NCBI GenBank assembly: GCA_023101725.1
Contig: JALJCO010012596.1
Coordinates: forward strand, 1-64,000
From: Atherinomorus stipes
Lineage: Eukaryota; Chordata; Actinopteri; Atheriniformes; Atherinidae
Reading direction: 5' to 3'
DNA: 64,000 bases
In this document: piece after piece, positions 33,310 through 44,806 of the stretch
Position numbering within the stretch: the first letter of the stretch is position 1
Layout: each line of letters begins with the position of its first letter
Notes under the pieces: model-generated
What the model was told of the DNA's origin: nothing
The model's database searches: none
Seen by the model: only the letters and a program-made list of their open reading frames with translations
Translations under genes and position numbers: made by a program

Positions 33310-34351
33310 GGAGGGTCCATCGGATAGTCGAACCTCGGATTGAGGAGGAGCAGTGTGGTTCTGGTTCTGGTTCTGGTCCTGGTCATGGAACAGTGGACCA
33401 GCTCTACACCCTCTTCAGGATCCTGGAGGGGGCATGGGAGTTCCCCCAACCAGTCTACATGTGCTTTGTGGACTTGGAGAAGGCGTTCGATCGTGTCCCC
33501 CGGGGATTCCTGTGGGGGGTGCTCCGGGAGTACGGGGTGCCGGACCCCCCTTGTTCGAGCTGTCCGGTCCCTGTACGACCGGACCAGAGCTTGGTCCGCA
33601 TTTCCGGCTGTAGGTCGGATCCATTCCCAGTGAGAGTTGGATTCCACCAGGGCTGCCGTTTGTCACCGATCCTGTTCATAACCTTTATGGACAGGATTTC
33701 TAGATGCAGCAGAGGTGGTGAGGGGATCCGGTTTGGTGGCCTCAGGATCGGGTCGCTGCTGTTTGCAGATGACGTGGTTCTGTTGGCCTCATCGGGCCGT
33801 GATCTCCAACTCTCGCTGGAGCGATTTGCAGCCGAGTGTGAAGCGGCCGGGATGAGAATCAGCACCTCCAAATCCGAGACCATGGTCCTCGCCTGGAAAA
33901 GGGTGGAGTGTCCTCTCCGGGTCGGGAGTGAGGTCCTGGTCCAGGTGGAGGAGTTCAAGTATCTCGAAGTCTTGTTCAGGAGTGAGGGTGGATGGAGGAT
34001 GGAGCGGGAGATGGACAGACGGATCGGTGCGGCATCTGCAGTGATGAAGACTCTGCATCGGTCCGTCGTGGTGAAGAAGGAGCTGAGCCAGAAGGAGAAG
34101 CTCTGGATTTACCGTCCATCTGCGTTCCTACCCTCACCTATGGCCATGAGCTGTGGGTCGTAACTAAAAGAACGAGATCGCGGGTACAAGCGGCCGAAAT
34201 GAGTTTCCTCCGAAAGGTGGCCGGGCTCTCCCTTAGAGATAGTGGGAGGAGCTGGGTCATCCAGATGAGGAGGTGCGGGCATCTGGTCAGGAGGGCTGTT
34301 TTGGTCAGATTTCCCTCCTCAGTAAAAGGGTCGGGTACAGTAATGATATGA
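33310..34351 (+). pseudogene. Rex3-type (RTE clade) non-LTR retrotransposon, truncated
   Basis: A reverse-transcriptase region with 'YMCFVDLEKAFDRVPRG', 'FHQGCRLSPILF' and catalytic 'LLFADDVVLLAS', then 'AAGMRISTSKSE' and 'IDRRIGAASAVM'-like motifs. The DNA around QGCxLSP matches the region classically used to detect fish Rex3. It is truncated at the 5' end, as is usual. Two compensating frame changes replace the LVRAVRSLYDR segment around 33545-33590. A further frameshift near 34110 moves 'PTLTYGHELWV' out of frame. The 3' part is abnormal and the copy cannot be active. Confidence 0.92.
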
Positions 34352-34396
34352 TCTGCCCAGAGACCAAGCTGACTTCATTTTGATACAACCTTATTT

Positions 34397-34868
34397 AAGC
34401 CCCGTTTCCACCCGCGGGTCTGGGTCGGGTCAGGTCGGGCCAGGCCGGATCGGGTGGGTTTTGGTACGGATGTGTTGATTTTACGCTGCGTCCCCACAGC
34501 AACCTGTACCCACTCTGGAGGCGCTGGACAGCGCTGCTACGTGATCGCGTGACATCATTGCTGTGCAACGCTGTTTAACCAAAACACCGCGCCACACATG
34601 ACAGAAACAAAAGGAGTCACCCCGGCTTTGTTTTTACGCTTGGTCACGCGGGAAGTGGGATTTTTCAACAAATCAATGTATTGCTTTGTGTTAGCTCCAC
34701 CTCTTTGGTCCGGATCGGTTAGATCAGTACCCCTACCGAAGGGTGCCAAAAAAGTAGGCCGGGTCGGATATAAGGGTACCCGTCCCAGTTTTTATCTGTG
34801 GAGATGCAAAAAAACGAGTACCGATCCGGCCTGACCCGACCCAGACCCACTGGTGGAAACGGGGCTTT
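34397..34868. mobile_element. Miniature element with GCCCCGTTTCCACC inverted ends
   Basis: 'aagccccgtttccaccc' at the left and 'ggtggaaacggggctt' at the right. Subterminal 'gggtcgggtcaggtcggg' is mirrored by 'cctgacccgacccagaccc'. The interior lacks coding sequence. The hAT-type assignment is by resemblance; a target duplication is not clear. Confidence 0.75.
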
Positions 34869-34869
34869 A

Positions 34870-35414
34870 GATTCAATTCAATTCAATTTATTTATTTAAA
34901 ACAGGGACCAGGCATATTAATATACACTTCCGTGCAAATATGCAAGATTATAGCCAGTGGCTAATTTCCATCCTCAGTCCCTTGGCAGGTAGATAGAACC
35001 TAAATAACTACATAAAATACCACTACTATACCCAATATTTCACAAAGATAACATGGTGCAAAACAATTAGTCAATAAAAAGTATAAAATTACAATACTAT
35101 ACCCATCATAACAACACAAGGACAGAAAAACATGATACAAGCTCAATAGTTACAAATGAGAAAACACTTACTTAAAAAAGTCCGATATAAAACAGCTATC
35201 AGGGTTAAATATGGTGGGTACACTGCTGGTGGGTCTTTAACCATTGCTTGAGTCTGATTTTAAATAATGTATAATTATCTGTTTCTCTGACAGTTACTGG
35301 TAGTGTGTTCCAAGAATGTGAGCCTCTAAATGACGGAACCATTTCAGAGAATTTTGTTTTTCGTTTGGGAATATGACAATCTCCCCTAATTGATGCCCTG
35401 GTTATTCGAGTATT
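34870..35414 (-). pseudogene. 3' end of an L1/L2-like LINE (ORF2 C-terminus and 3'UTR)
   Basis: On the minus strand, 35414-35205 reads without a stop as 'NTRITRASIRGDCHIPKRKT' then 'GSHSWNTLPVTVRETDNYTL' and 'FKIRLKQWLKTHQQC', ending in TAA. The W-N-x-L-P...F-K-x-x-L-K pattern is the conserved C-terminus of LINE ORF2. About 330 bp of 3'UTR follows, ending in an ATTCAATT repeat (34870-34890). The element is 5'-truncated at about 35414. The frame is intact over 69 codons, so the insertion may be moderately young. Confidence 0.75.
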
Positions 35415-35439
35415 ATTTTTTTTGTAAATGTAAGTGTTT

Positions 35440-36626
35440 AATGTGTGTGTGATTAACTAAGTCAACCTGCCAGTAGCTAGCGGTCTGAGTTAGCTAAAGG
35501 CTATCTGTTAGCATCATTCAGACAGTGAGCTATGTTTATCAGACAAGACAGCATTTAGAAAATAAACTTTCAGGTAATGACAACGTTGTGGTCGCCTCCT
35601 TCAGTGTTGCTGCAGAAGTTTTCTTTAAATCCATTTGTTCAAAAATCCAGACCTGAATTCACCCATGCTCAGGAATGCAGACTAGCTCGACTCACTCTGG
35701 GGGGTGGGGGTGGGCTGTTTGCTTGATAGTGTGCTGTAATTGGAGAATATGAACTATGTAGAATGATAAACTGATGTCTGATTCAACCGCTTATGAACTT
35801 AGATGCAAATCTGACTGTCCATAAATAGGGACTTATGCGTTCCCGCTATAGGAACCTTTTGAGGTTCCAGTAAGAGGTTTTGACACAATGGCAAGTTACA
35901 TTTTAGTAAAAATCTGAAAAATCTCCCAAATCCCTTCGCACCCTAGCTGCCCTCTAAATTTAGAATAATTTTCAGACTTTAAACAAATGTCCAGAACTCC
36001 TCCAGCTTTCATCACACAGACATAAACTTTATATCAAAATGTAAGAAAATTTGTCAGCGTCATTTGGTGCCTTGCTCAAGGATCACTCAGACGCATGGTT
36101 TTCGAGCTATGCTGCCCTAAAATCGACCTACGCCTCCCACTGACTTCAGTTAGTACGGAGAAAAGATGACTACCTTTCTCTCCAGCGTTTTTAACTCGCC
36201 ACCATTTAAATTCTGTTCACAGTCGGATAAAATAAAATACATTTCTGAGTTCCTCAAAGCCTTCTGGCACTCACGGTGAAAAAATTATTTTGATATCTCT
36301 AGCAGTTTACTCTCTGGGCAGAGTTGTTCAGGGGTTTGTACTGCCTTTATTCGGTGTAGTTCAGTCTCTGTATTATTTTTGAACATGCAGGCCCTGTTGC
36401 TTAGCAACGCTTAACAAGGCAGCTGTGTGTGTCACGCACACACAGCTGCCTCATACTGTAATTATATATCAGAGCAACTGGATGAGAAAATGATTACTCC
36501 ACAGGTTTTAGTAGTTTATAACGGACATGAGTGATTCTGGGCCGTCCGGCAATGTTGATGTACAGACGGGGGCGACAGCGCGCCTCCTCTCTTATGATCC
36601 CTATCTGCCCCCCACCCCCACAACTT
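35440..36626. other. ldb1 intron 1, no gene or clear repeat
   Basis: AT-rich sequence with a near-palindrome 'tgtgtgtgtcacgcacacac' at 36424. No exon or transposon boundary is recognised. Confidence 0.4.
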
Positions 36627-37673
36627 AAGCTGGATTTATAGTCGCACGTTGTCTGTGTCTGCGTAACCGCTGTAGCCTCCTGAGGCCTGACGCGCACCTC
36701 TTTAGACCCGACGTGCATCCTGCCTACGTGAACGCAGAGATGCGGAAGAACTCACTGGTGATTGGTCAGGGTGTTAACGTGCTTCTGGATGTTTGGGTTT
36801 TGTAGCTGAATGAATGGATGAATGAATGCATGTTGCTGCTACTGTTGTTCTAAGGGTGCATTCAGAAAGCATAGTCCGCGAGACTCGGTCCGTTTGGGGA
36901 CTCGGTTCGCTTGGGGGCGGGGGTGGTCTTCCGGACCGAGATCGCGTTCAAGTTGCTCTATTGCCAAACGAGCCAAGAATGAGAATCTCAGGTGGCGCTG
37001 CTCTCGGATTTACCGTAGGAGTGGACAAGGCGCACCTACAAGAAGGTTCTCACAACTTCTGTTCCCCTCACTAAGCGACATTATTTTTGTATGAGGAGCT
37101 GGGTATGATTTCATCAGACCAGATATCCATTAAAGCTTTTACTTCCTCGTAACTCCACCTATGACTACGAGCCATCTTTATAAGTACCGCAGTCCCTCAC
37201 GTGTGTTTGTTGTCGTAGCGTTTGCCCACGTTGTGAAACGTTTTACCCACAATGCCTATGCAATTTGTAGTCCACTTCCTGTATTTGGTTCGCTTCAATC
37301 GCACCGAGACCCACGTTTGTAGGCGGACCGAGTCCGCTTGTTTGTTCCGGATCAGAGTCCGTTTGCGCATTCACAACTCCCCGAAGTAAGCGGACTTTCC
37401 GAGCAAACGGACTCTGATTCGAATCAAAAAAGCTTTGTGAAAGCGCCCTAAAAGAGGAAGTAAATGCCGGTTGTAGCGAACCATTGGGGTGAAAAAATCA
37501 TCCGCTCTGTGGAGTTTCCTGGTCATTTAAAGCCCCGTTGTCGCCTGCAGATCTGGATAAAAAACTGTAGCATGACGCTGTAACTCTACGCTTGAGTAAA
37601 AGCACACTCTGCCTCTGCGTCAGGTACGCGGACCCGACTGGACGCAGATGCAGCGCGACTATAAATCCAGCTT
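36627..37673. mobile_element. Inverted-repeat element with AAGCTGGATTTATA ends
   Basis: 'aagctggatttatagtcgc' and 'gcgactataaatccagctt' are exact inverted ends. It contains a complete second element at 36851-37450. Superfamily uncertain (PIF/Harbinger-like or hAT-like). Confidence 0.75.
36851..37450. mobile_element. Nested element with TAAGGGTGC / GCGCCCTA ends
   Basis: It begins 'taagggtgcattcagaaagc' and ends 'gctttgtgaaagcgcccta'. Subterminal 'gagtccgtttgcgcattcac' resembles 59460-59490 on the opposite strand. No transposase. Confidence 0.7.
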
Positions 37674-37889
37674 GGCTGTAGATGTATTCAGTGTTTTTTC
37701 TGCAGCGATTCTCACACTTTTTAACACAGGTGTCTCATCTTTGCAACATGGCTGCCGCTCTCGGGCGCGGGCAGTAGCTGCATTGCAGAAATTTTCTAGT
37801 TTAAGTGACTTGTGATTTTTGTCTTTTTCTATGGTGGGAGGATGTCAATAAACTAGAGCATGACCGTAGAACTCATAAGTCTAAGTTTA

Positions 37890-37980
37890 GTTTACAGTAA
37901 TCTGGCGCCCCCTGAAATCATCCTGCGACCCACATGGGATTCCCGCCCCCAGTTTGAGAGCCACTGCTGTAAACAATGTG
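37890..37980 (-). mobile_element. Charlie-like hAT terminal fragment
   Basis: 'ctgcgacccacatgggattc' and 'cagtttgagagccactgctg' are, in reverse, the CAGTGG(C/T)TCTCAAACTG end with a GGGTCGC motif of fish hAT-Charlie elements. Confidence 0.6.
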
Positions 37981-39645
37981 TGTGAATGATTAAAGTTTGC
38001 ATAGTGATGGACATTCAGCAGGGAACTGAGCGCGAACACTGCCTCTGAACATGGAGCAACATCTCCTTCCATCCATGATGGAGCTGGTGCGCCGTTCTGC
38101 CACGTCTGCGTCCTCCCGCCGCTGCAGGGCGACGGTGATGTGTGAGGTGATGGTGGAATCTGTCTTTAGCTGCTTTCCTTCTCCGTGTTTACATTCCAGA
38201 GCCGTGTTCAACACAGAGGCTCCTCCCCCTTCTTGTGTGGGCTCAGAGTGTGTGTATGTGTGTGTGTGTGCACGCTGCATGTGCCCCAACATGTGGGTGA
38301 CATAAACACAGCGGTGGCGGGGGTTTGGGGGGGTGAAGTTCCCGTCAGCTCCTGAAGCTGCAGATAGGTCAGTCAGACTGTTGGATGACCGACCCAGACC
38401 TTACAGTACCCCTCCTCCCCCCTCCTCACCCCTGCACACCATTTCCACTCCGCAGTGTAAACCTTCATCTTTCCTTCCCCACTCGCCCTCCCTGTCCCTC
38501 TCTCTCTCTGATTGCTAGCGTATGTTGGCTGGATGAGAGGAGGGGTAAGGATGGGGGGTGGGGGGGGGACTGTGCCCTCATGCAGAGAGTCACATGGTGT
38601 CCCTGATTGGAGGAAAATGTGTAAAGACTGCAGCTCTGCTGAAATGGCAACAGACAGAAAAGCACAAAGGCTGAGCTGTTTGAAAACGGGTTGCACAACA
38701 AGAGAGGAGGAGGGGGGAGGAGGGGGAGGAAGAGGAGGGACGGGGCAAGAGAGAGGGAGGGAGCAGACACAGAGGAGAGAGGTGGATTAAGAGAGGAAGA
38801 GGAGGAGAAGGGAGAGCCGTGAGGAAGAGAAAGCAGGAGAGGTGATGAGGAGGAGGGCAGTGAGAGGAAGAGCTGAGAAAGAGAGAGAGGAGAGTAGGAG
38901 GAGGAATGGGGGGAGAGTCGGGGGGGATGAGACGAGGAGGGGGGAGTCAGGGGGTGAGATGGGAAGAAATCAGACTGTTTCTATGTTTTTCTGCTGAGCT
39001 CTGACGTGATTGGCTGGGGGGGGGGGGGGGGCGACCTGACTCTGAGATCAGAGACAAAATGGCTCCCAGAGAACAGAGAAGCATCAGGACTCTGTCATCT
39101 CCACTCACAGCTGACACACACACATCTGTCAGACATTCACAAATCTGTGTGTGTGCGCGCGCGCGTGTGTCAGATGATGGACAATAATCTGAAGTTGCTC
39201 CAACTGCTCTGTGATTTTCCTCCTGAAACATTCAGAGCGAAATGTCCTCCAGCTGAGCCGTCACCCGGCGGCTTCTGCTGGACTCAGCCTCCTGGTCTGA
39301 AGCGTCTGTCTTCGTCTGCAGGAGGAAACCTGAGCAGGGAAGTCGCGCGGAGCTGAGGAGAGGCTGGATGACAGGATGAAAACAAAGACAGCGACTGGCT
39401 GCGGCCACTAGAGGGTGCTGCCGCTCCGGGACGGCCCCGGCTGGAGGTCAGAGGTCTGCAGTCAGACAGGAGAGCGCAGAGGAGGAGGAGCATTACAAGC
39501 TGTTGATTTGTTGTTTTTAGCAAATAAAAACAACCTAAAACAAGTTCAGATTTACAGATTCACAATTACAAGAAGTCTTTCACCTTTTAAAATGATCTGG
39601 AAGCATAATAAAATTCTCCCGTGTAAAAAAGCTGAGCTGTTAAGA
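37981..39645. other. ldb1 intron 1, purine-rich and unique; no gene
   Basis: It includes a GA/GGA-rich zone at 38690-38960, a G-run at 39017-39031 and a GT/GC run at 39146-39168. Frames here are low complexity. Confidence 0.45.
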
Positions 39646-39647
39646 AC

Positions 39648-39725
39648 AGTGGTTGTCAACTGGTGGGTCCCGACCCAAAAGTGGGCCATGGTCCCATTTT
39701 CAGGGGGTCGCACCCAGATCTCCCA
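39648..39725 (+). mobile_element. Charlie-like hAT terminal fragment
   Basis: 'cagtggttgtcaactggtgg' followed by 'gtcccgacccaaaagtggg' matches the CAGTGGTTCTCAACTGGTGGGTC end of fish Charlie-like elements. Confidence 0.65.
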
Positions 39726-40059
39726 GATCTCCCAGCAACCACAACAACAACAATAAAATAATAACAATGATACAATTTATTAAAAAAGTTCCTTTAAAAA
39801 CACCCAAGAACGCTGTACGACAGAAAAGTAAAACCATAAACACATTTAAACAGTGACAATAAACAACATTGTGATGGTGAGAGTGAGACCTGCTCCTGTA
39901 GGACTGCCTGGACAAGTGTGTTTGAGTCTGGATATAAAGTGGAAGCAGATCAGAGAGAGTTCCAGAGATGGAGCAGAGTGGCTGGATGCTCGTGGGAGGG
40001 TGGGGGTTGTTGGGGAGACCAAAGAGTGAGTTGCAATAATCACTTTTGGCAGTAACAAG

Positions 40060-41232
40060 GCTGTGGATGAGGATGGCAGTGGGATGGGGGTGAGAGAGGG
40101 GTAGGATGGCAGTGGGATGGGGGTGAGAGAGAAGCAGGATGGCAGTGGGATGGGGTGAGAGAGGGGTGGGATGGCAGGGGGTTGGAGGGGAGAGAGGGGT
40201 GGGAGGGCAGTGGGATGGGGGTGAGAGAGGGGCAGGATGGCAGTGGGATGGGGGTGAGAGAGGGGCAGGATGGCAGTGGGATGGGGGTGAGAGAGGGGCG
40301 GGATGGCAGTGGGATGGGGGTGAGAGAGGGGCGGGATGGCAGGGGGAGTTGGAGGGGAGAGAGGGGTGGGAGGGCAGTGGGATGGGGGTGAGAGAGGGGC
40401 AGGATGGCAGAGGGTTGGAGGGGAGAGGGGCGGGATGGCAGTGGGATGGGGGTGAGAGAGGGGTGGGATGGCAGGGAGTTGGAGGGGGAGAGAGGGGTGG
40501 GAGGGCAGTGGGATGGGGGTGAGAGAGGGGCAGGATGGCAGTGGGATGGGGGTGGAGAGAGAGGGGGGGATGGCAGGGGGTTGGAGGTGAGAGAGGGGCG
40601 GGATGGCAGTGGGATGGGGTGAGAGAGGGGCGGGATGGCAGTGGGATGGGGTGAGAGAGGGGTGGGATGGCAGTGGGATGGGGGTGAGAGAGGGGCGGGA
40701 TGGCAGTGGGATGGGGGTGAGAGAGGGGTGGGATGGCAGTGGGATGGGGGTGAGAGAGGGGCGGGATGGCAGTGGGATGGGGGTGAGAGAGGGGCAGGAT
40801 GGCAGTGGGATGGGGGTGAGAGGGGCGGGATGGCAGTGGGATGGGGGTGAGAGAGGGGTGGGATGGCAGTGGGATGGGGGTGAGAGAGGGGTGGGATGGC
40901 AGTGGGATGGGGGTGAGAGAGGGGCAGGATGGCAGTGGGATGGGGGTGAGAGAGGGGCGGGATGGCATTGGGATGGGGTGAGAGAGGGGTGGGATGGCAG
41001 TGGGATGGGGTGAGAGAGGGGCAGGATGGCAGTGAGATGGGGTTGAGAAAGGGGTGGGACGACAGTGGGATGGGGTGAGAGAGGGGCAGGATGGCAGAGG
41101 GATGGGGGGGGAGAGAGGGGCAGGGGTTGGAGGGGACAGATGGGGAGTGAGAGAGGGGCAGGACGGCAGTGGGATGGGGGTGAGAGAGGGGCGGGACGAC
41201 AGTGGGATGGGGGTGAGAGAGGGCAGTGGGAT
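40060..41232. repeat. 33-bp minisatellite (GGGATGGGGGTGAGAGAGGGGCGGGATGGCAGT)
   Basis: About 35 units of 'gatggcagtgggatggggg' + 'tgagagaggggcgg', with insertions of 'gggttggagggga'. The flanks (39860-40075, 'gtgagttgcaataatcactt'; 41350-41440, 'gagctgggtgtcatcggtgt') look like one dispersed repeat interrupted by the array. The unit is a multiple of three, so frames of up to 422 codons stay open on the minus strand without coding evidence. Confidence 0.95.
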
Positions 41233-41489
41233 AGGCTAAGTTGTTGACGGAAATGGAAAAACTGCTAAATTTGGAGTGTGTGTATGTGTGTATGTTTGTG
41301 GGTGGGTGGGGGGATGAATTTCTTGTAGCCAGAGGGTAAGGGAGGATGGTGAAGGGAGGTAGAGCTGGGTGTCATCGGTGTAGCGGTGAAAATGGATGCT
41401 GTGTGTGCGGAAAATGTGACCAAGTGGAAGAATGTCAACAGCTGATTTTTACCCTTTTTTGATGGAGGAGAGGAATAATGGGGAGAAAT

Positions 41490-42235
41490 GTGATTAAAAT
41501 GTGATATCAGAAAATATCAGTATCTGTTTTTTCGGCCGATAGGCTATTTTGAAAAATGAAATCTCGCAAGATTTCGTTATGGAACAAGAATATCTTGCGA
41601 GATCTTGTTCCCTTAGCATTGGTCCAGCATGCGTAAAAGTCCCTGTTATTGTGGAAGAACTTCATTTCCCAGCATTCCTTTCAGAGTTATGTGACTACGG
41701 TGCAGCTGCTGCTGCTACAGACTGACTTGATTTGAAGCTGCTGATAATATGTCTGGTTTTAAGTTGTTGGTTAAGTTACCAAGTTGTTAGAAACATTAGA
41801 ATTAGACACATGTTGGCTAATACCTGCTAGTATCTGATATATGGTAGTATCTAATACCTGCTAGTATCTGATTATGGTAGTATCTAATACCTGCTAGTTC
41901 TGATATATGGTAGTATCTAATACCTGCTAGTTCTGATATATGCTAGTATCTAATACCTGCTAGTATCTGATATATGGTAGCATCTAATACCTGCTAGTAT
42001 CTGATATCTGGCCGCCAGATGACCAAAATGAACTCCTCTTGCTGAGTTAAGGAGATTTTGGGATCTCTCTCAAAACAGAATGTAGTTGTATTTCTCAAAA
42101 TATGAGAGATACAACCTCACAGTTCTCTGCATATATCGGTATCGACTGATATTGTATACCTGAATTTAAGAGTTGGACAATATCGGAATATCGGATATCG
42201 GTAAAAAAAAAAAAGCCTATATCGAACATCCCTAG
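41490..42235. mobile_element. Family X element, copy 2, with short 34-bp array
   Basis: It contains the same ordered blocks as 3914-5136: 'ggtccagcatgcgtaaaagt', 'gcagctgctgctgctacaga', about six units of the 34-bp repeat (41818-42010), 'ccgccagatgaccaaaatg', 'gagattttgggatct' and a terminal 'cgaacatccctag'. Confidence 0.85.
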
Positions 42236-42540
42236 TCATTACCAGGTATTTTGCGTTTCAGTTGCACCAACTCCGGGGGAAAATAGACATCTCCAAAACA
42301 GTCCATTTGTGAGCTATAACAGCTAGAAATTCACAAATTTCAAGCCAGAAAAATATGTTGAAACAATGTCACCACAACAACAGCCAATTTCAGTGTGTGT
42401 TTTAAGGATATCGGCAAAGTGCTATAAACATGTTTATTTCTGCTGCAAACATATCAGTTGATATTGCAAATTAAGGGCTGGACAATTGGCCTATCGGTAT
42501 AATGGATATCGGTAAAATGCTGTAAAAATTATTTTTTTCA
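42236..42540. other. Decayed ATCGG-group repeats
   Basis: 'ccaggtattttgcgtttcag' is shared with 59883-59905. Single 'aacatgtttatttctgctg' cores occur at 42427. No gene. Confidence 0.5.
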
Positions 42541-43265
42541 GCTCCAAACATGTTTTTTCTGATGTAAACATGTTTATTTCTGCTGTGTTATTTGCAGAGA
42601 TCGGTATCGGTTGATATCGGAAATGAAGAGTTGGACAATATCGGTATAACAGATATCGGTAAAATGCTGCGAATATGTTTATTTCTGCTGTGTGGTCTGC
42701 AGAGATCGGTATCGGTTGATATCGGAAATGAAGAGTTGGACAATATCGGTATAACAGATATCGGTAAAATGCTGTGAACATGTTTATTTCTGCTGTGTTG
42801 TCTGCAGAGATCGGTATCAGTTGATATCGGAAATGAAGAGTTGGACAATATCGGTATAACAGATATCAGTAAAATGCTGCGAATATGTTTATTTCTGCTG
42901 TGTGGTCTGCAGAGATCGGTATCGGTTGATATCGGAAATGAAGAGTTGGACAATATCGGTATAACAGATATCGGTAAAATGCTGTGAACATGTTTATTTC
43001 TGCTGTGTTGTCTGCAGAGATCGGTATCAGTTGATATCGGAAATGAAGAGTTGGACAATATCGGTATAACAGATATCGGTAAAATGCTGTGAACATGTTT
43101 ATTTCTGCTGTGTGGTCTGCAGAGATCGGTATCAGTTGATATCGGAAATGAAGAGTTGGACAATATCGGTATAACAGATATCGGTAAAATGCTGTGAACA
43201 TGTTTATTTCTGCTGTGTGGTCTGCAGAGATCGGTATCGGTTAATATTGGAAATTAAAAGTTGGA
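42541..43265. repeat. 105-bp tandem repeat derived from ATCGG-group element
   Basis: Seven units, each with 'aacatgtttatttctgctg', 'tctgcagagatcggtatcgg' and 'aagagttggacaatatcgg'. The 105-bp period is a multiple of three, so a 191-codon frame stays open on the minus strand. It combines the core of the 21-bp minisatellite at 21781 with the terminal block of family X. Confidence 0.95.
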
Positions 43266-43329
43266 CAATATCAGTATATCATATATCGGTGAAAAGGGCA
43301 ATATCGAACATCCCTAGTTAACAGTATTA

Positions 43330-43619
43330 AACAGAACTTCAGGCTTGTTATTGCATCTGCAGATGTAATGGCTGCAGGAGTGGTTGTGTTCCTGTCTGGA
43401 GGGAACAGCAACACTCAGCTGTCCTCAGATCAGCGACGGTTGTTATCAGAACTCTGGCAGATGCACGAACCGTTCAGCTTCCTGTTGACAAGCAAGTGGA
43501 AACGGCACGCTGCGCACGTGCGCACGCTCGCACACAGGCCGCGGGCATCCCTCCTTCCCCCCCTCGTGCCCCCGAGCCCGGCAGTCTGGACGTGGGAGAT
43601 ATGAGGCGGAGGGAGAGGC
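43330..43619 (+). promoter_or_regulatory. Candidate internal CpG-rich promoter of ldb1
   Basis: A unique island in a repeat-filled intron, with CpG-dense 'cgctgcgcacgtgcgcacgc' (43507-43526) and 'caggccgcgggcatcc'. It leads into the in-frame segment at 43620-43704. Inferred only. Confidence 0.3.
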
Positions 43620-43704
43620 ATGAAAACCCGGCTCAGTCAGATGTGGATGAGCTGGGGTGGAGGTGACAGGATGGCCGCGTCAGAGGAGCTCGAGCCTGAG
43701 GGAG
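43620..43704 (+). CDS. Candidate alternative first coding exon of ldb1
   Basis: Four in-frame ATGs (43620, 43641, 43647, 43671) lead to '...MAASEELEPEG' + G, then a perfect donor GGAG|gtgagt (43705). The phase is 1, the same as ldb1 exon 1, so splicing to exon 2 would give ...MAASEELEPEGG-CSSKSFK. The sequence is GC-rich and unique, unlike its surroundings. Nothing I know of in mammalian LDB1 matches this N-terminus, and phase agreement alone has a one-in-three chance. It is a hypothesis, not a confirmed exon. Confidence 0.25.
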
Positions 43705-44052
43705 GTGAGTTTTTCTGCCGCGTTTCAGCGACTGAACCTCAGAGGTGTGAGAAGACCAAGTACAGCCGTCCTCAAAATTATTCACACCGTCCAGTTAGAG
43801 AAAAGGCTAAATTTACAACAGTAATTCAAATAACAATAAATTAATAAAACTAATGATAAATAAAAATTTACAAAATTATAATTTAGCGAAATAAAATATT
43901 GCTTTTGAATTGTGGTTGGAAGTAATAATTAAAACAAACAAACAAAACTGTCCCAGTCACATTAGAGCATCTTTCCCACCAGCCAACATTTCCATGCGGG
44001 GCCCATATGGGTTAGATTTTGGCTGCATATGAGGGACCCAAGTGGTTTCCAT

Positions 44053-44806
44053 TAGGGATGCACAATATTGGAATTTTGGCCGATACCCGATATACCAATA
44101 TTTTAAAACTTGTGGCCAATAACCGATATCGATACCGATATTAAAGCTGAGAGAAATAAGAAGTCTTTGCAAATAGCAGTTTCGTTATCTATGTCCGGCA
44201 CCTTGAAAAATAGGGTTGGGAAAAAATATTGATGCACCGAAATATTGCGATTATTTCATATGCCGATGTCAAATTGATATTTAAAAACGTGGTATCAATC
44301 TATTTAACTTACAAAATCTCGTGAGATTTCATCATTCTGTTACAAAATCTCATGATATCACCTGAATTCCCGCGAGATTTCACAAAAGATCGATGAAATA
44401 TTGTGAGATTTTTTTAGTAAAATAGATGGATACTGCGTTTTTAAATGTCAATATGATAGCATATGAAAATATCGCGAAATTTTCGTGAATTCTTGTAAGA
44501 TTTTGTAACAGAACTATGAAATATTGTATGATTTAATTATTAAAATGTTAATATATCAGCATATGAAAATATTGCGATATTTCAGTGTATCAATATTTTT
44601 TCTCACCTCTAGTCTTCAGAAGTTTTAAAGTCTGTAAAAAGAAGTTTTAGAAGAAGAAGTAGTTTGTTTTTTTTAGACTTTAGAAACAACAGGCTGAAAG
44701 GTTCAATATCGGTTAGATATCGGTGGGGTGGCCAATGTCCAATACTCAGTTTTAAGGCCGATATAGGCCGATACCGATAGAGGGCTGATGATATCGCGCA
44801 TCCCTA
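44053..44806. mobile_element. Level 3 insertion: TAGGGATGCA hAT-type element
   Basis: It starts 'tagggatgcacaatattgg' and ends 'atatcgcgcatcccta', the same element as 31450-32395. It sits at the centre of the level 2 inverted repeat. Confidence 0.85.
44211..44611. mobile_element. Level 4 insertion: family Z element
   Basis: 'tagggttgggaaaaaatatt' and 'atattttttctcacctcta' ends. The interior carries the 'aaaatctcgtgagatttca' block. It occupies the same position inside level 3 as 31615-32005 does in its host. Confidence 0.85.

Noticed and set aside
39700..41240. 422-codon minus-strand and several plus-strand frames rich in Pro/Ser/His or Gly/Trp
   Set aside because: By-product of the 33-bp tandem repeat, whose length is a multiple of three; both strands are open.
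42588..43163. 191-codon minus-strand frame with 35-residue repeats
   Set aside because: Explained by the 105-bp satellite unit being a multiple of three.
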